A stretch of 6,302 nt of DNA, taken from positions 1 through 6,302 of the forward strand of contig JAHQVR010000319.1 in NCBI GenBank assembly GCA_019634245.1, read 5' to 3'. How positions within the stretch are numbered: position 1 is the stretch's first letter; each line of letters starts with the position of its first letter. Origin of the DNA: Gammaproteobacteria bacterium. Its GTDB lineage: Bacteria; Pseudomonadota; Gammaproteobacteria; Granulosicoccales; Granulosicoccaceae. The position numbers were made by a program, and so were the translations under genes. Positions 4,972 through 6,302 of the stretch are shown here, one piece after another. A model generated the notes under the pieces. It did no database searches, had not been told where the DNA came from, and saw only the letters and a list, made by a program, of their open reading frames with translations.

Positions 4972-6174
4972 ATGAATCAGCGTGTTTTGATTAACGCAAC
5001 ACTGGCTACATGCTCTGCATCTAATGAGCCGTATGGCCTGATAGAACATGCTGCAGTTGCAACAAGTGATGGCCTGATAGAATGGTGCGGTCCGCAAAGC
5101 GCACTTCCAACCCAATTTCGCAACCACGAGACACTAAACTGTCGCGGCAAGTTGTTAACTCCGTCATTGATAGACTGCCATACGCATATAGTTCATGCTG
5201 GCCACAGAGCCGGTGAATTTGCAATGCGTCTAACCGGTGTTAGCTATGAGCAGATTGCGGCTTCAGGGGGTGGAATTGTTTCAACAGTTACCGCGACTCG
5301 CAATGCCAGTGTCGATGACCTTGTTAATGCGACTTTGCCACGTATCGATGCGTTAATGTCTGAAGGTGTAGCAATAATAGAAATTAAATCAGGCTATGGG
5401 CTTGATACCACTACTGAACTAAATATGTTAAGGGCTGCCCGACAAATTGCCACTCTACGATCAGTTACGATAAAAACCAGTTATCTTGGTGCACACGCAG
5501 TACCTGTTGAATACAAAGATCAGGCAGACGCTTACATCGACACAGTTTGCATACCCACGCTGGAATTGGCAGCCAAAGAAAACCTTGTCGACGCGGTAGA
5601 CGGTTTCTGTGAGTCTATTGCCTTCACAACAACGCAAATTGAACGTGTGTTCCGAAAAGCTAATGAATTGTCATTACCAATAAAGCTGCACGCTGAACAA
5701 CTTTCATTGAGCGGAGGTGCGCAGCTGGCTGCAAAATTCAACGCACTCTCAGCCGACCACCTTGAATACCTTGACGAAGCAGGCGCTCGAGCCATGGCGG
5801 ACGCCGGAACCATTGCGGTGTTGTTACCCGGTGCTTTCTACACACTCAGGGAGAAACAACTGCCACCGATTTCACTACTCAGAGACTATCAAATACCAAT
5901 TGCAATAGCATCGGATTGCAATCCTGGCTCATCACCGATGAGCTCACTGTTGTTGACCATGAATATGGCTTGTACCCTTTTCAGGCTGACTCCCGAAGAA
6001 GCACTGCTGGGAGTCACGCGACAGGCGGCACGAGCACTGGGACTGACGCAACAAGGTGAAATTAAAGCTGGCCATGTAGCAGACTTTGCATTATGGGATT
6101 GTGAAGATCCTGCCGAATTAAGTTATCGAATTGGATTCAACCCTCTTATACAGAGGATATGCCAGAACAATTAA
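4972..6174 (+). CDS. hutI: Imidazolonepropionase
   Basis: Cytosolic metal-dependent amidohydrolase that opens the ring of 4-imidazolone-5-propanoate to give N-formimidoyl-L-glutamate, step three of histidine breakdown and the substrate for the neighbouring HutF. The 400 residues match the usual length of about 400-410. Seen in order: LLTPSLIDCHTHIVHAGHRAGEF (61-83) with the metal-binding HTH (70, 72); RLTGVSYEQIAASGGGIVSTV (86-106), a HutI hallmark; IEIKSGYGLD (136-145); YLGAHAVP (171-178); KLHAEQ (238-243) with ligand H240; SADHLEY (260-266); and ASDCNPGS (313-320) with metal ligand D315. The gene looks intact. The ATG has no clear Shine-Dalgarno site, but no other in-frame start suits the family N-terminus. 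It diverges from hutF and is followed after 42 bp by a probable hutH, suggesting a hutIH transcript. Confidence 0.97.
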   Translation: MNQRVLINATLATCSASNEPYGLIEHAAVATSDGLIEWCGPQSALPTQFRNHETLNCRGKLLTPSLIDCHTHIVHAGHRAGEFAMRLTGVSYEQIAASGGGIVSTVTATRNASVDDLVNATLPRIDALMSEGVAIIEIKSGYGLDTTTELNMLRAARQIATLRSVTIKTSYLGAHAVPVEYKDQADAYIDTVCIPTLELAAKENLVDAVDGFCESIAFTTTQIERVFRKANELSLPIKLHAEQLSLSGGAQLAAKFNALSADHLEYLDEAGARAMADAGTIAVLLPGAFYTLREKQLPPISLLRDYQIPIAIASDCNPGSSPMSSLLLTMNMACTLFRLTPEEALLGVTRQAARALGLTQQGEIKAGHVADFALWDCEDPAELSYRIGFNPLIQRICQNN

Positions 6175-6216
6175 TTTGTTGAAATACACCATTATCAAAC
6201 GTGTGCACCCTCACCT

Positions 6217-6302
6217 ATGACCACACTCATCCTGACACCCGGGCAAACCAAAATAGCGGTATTTCAATCGATACTGGATAACCCGGATTTACAGATCAAG
6301 CT
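6217..6302 (+). CDS. hutH: Probable histidine ammonia-lyase, first 28 codons (cut by window edge)
   Basis: An ATG at 6217 opens a frame that stays clear to the end of the window: MTTLILTPGQTKIAVFQSIL followed by DNPDLQIK. The pattern L-x-L-x-PG near the N-terminus, then a helix and a short strand ending in hydrophobic residues, resembles the start of Pseudomonas-type HutH (MTELTLKPGTLTLAQLRAI as I recall it). HutH deaminates L-histidine to urocanate with a self-made MIO cofactor; that Ala-Ser-Gly motif lies far outside the window. Position right after hutI, same strand, 42 bp away, supports the call. No Shine-Dalgarno site or terminator is visible in the gap. With so few residues the identification rests partly on context. 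Confidence 0.72.
   Translation, partial: MTTLILTPGQTKIAVFQSILDNPDLQIK

Noticed and set aside
5532..5813. 93-codon minus-strand open frame inside hutI
   Set aside because: Shadow of hutI, which carries the imidazolonepropionase motifs across this whole stretch.
6175..6216. Terminator or promoter between hutI and the hutH fragment
   Set aside because: No stem-loop with T-run and no promoter-like hexamers in the 42 bp; read-through is the simpler reading.

Overview
The window reads as chromosomal DNA of a free-living Gram-negative bacterium, most probably a gammaproteobacterium. The reasons are a histidine-utilisation (hut) locus of the Pseudomonas type, which uses formimidoylglutamate deiminase (HutF), next to an ABC importer with a Sec-exported, non-lipoprotein binding protein. 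I cannot name genus or species, and I saw no mobile element, tRNA, rRNA or CRISPR array.

Left part, all on the minus strand (read right to left): a sugar-type (CUT1, MalE/MalF/MalG-like) ABC importer. The order is periplasmic binding protein (1908..3173), a 198-bp gap with two hairpins, a MalF-like permease (645..1709), and a MalG-like permease overlapping it by 4 bp (1..648, cut by the window edge). No ATPase gene is visible; it may lie beyond base 1.

Middle: a 346-bp intergenic stretch (3174..3519) with no intact gene. It holds several short repeats that could be operators, and a start-less reading frame that may be a gene remnant or chance.

Right part: hutF on the minus strand (3520..4935, true start possibly 4896), diverging from hutI (4972..6174, imidazolonepropionase) on the plus strand. 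A 28-codon fragment at the right edge looks like the start of hutH (histidine ammonia-lyase). HutH makes urocanate, HutU (not in the window) makes imidazolonepropionate, HutI opens the ring to N-formimidoyl-L-glutamate, and HutF deiminates that to N-formyl-L-glutamate, which HutG (not in the window) would cleave to glutamate and formate. The short region between hutF and hutI fits two overlapping, face-to-face sigma70-like promoters.

Points most worth following up are the overlapping hut promoters, the perfect 11-bp inverted repeat between the binding-protein and permease genes, the very large periplasmic loop of the MalG-like permease, and the unknown substrate of a sugar-family importer lying beside hut genes. 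I found no convincing wholly new system; this is mainly a catabolic and transport locus with unusual details.
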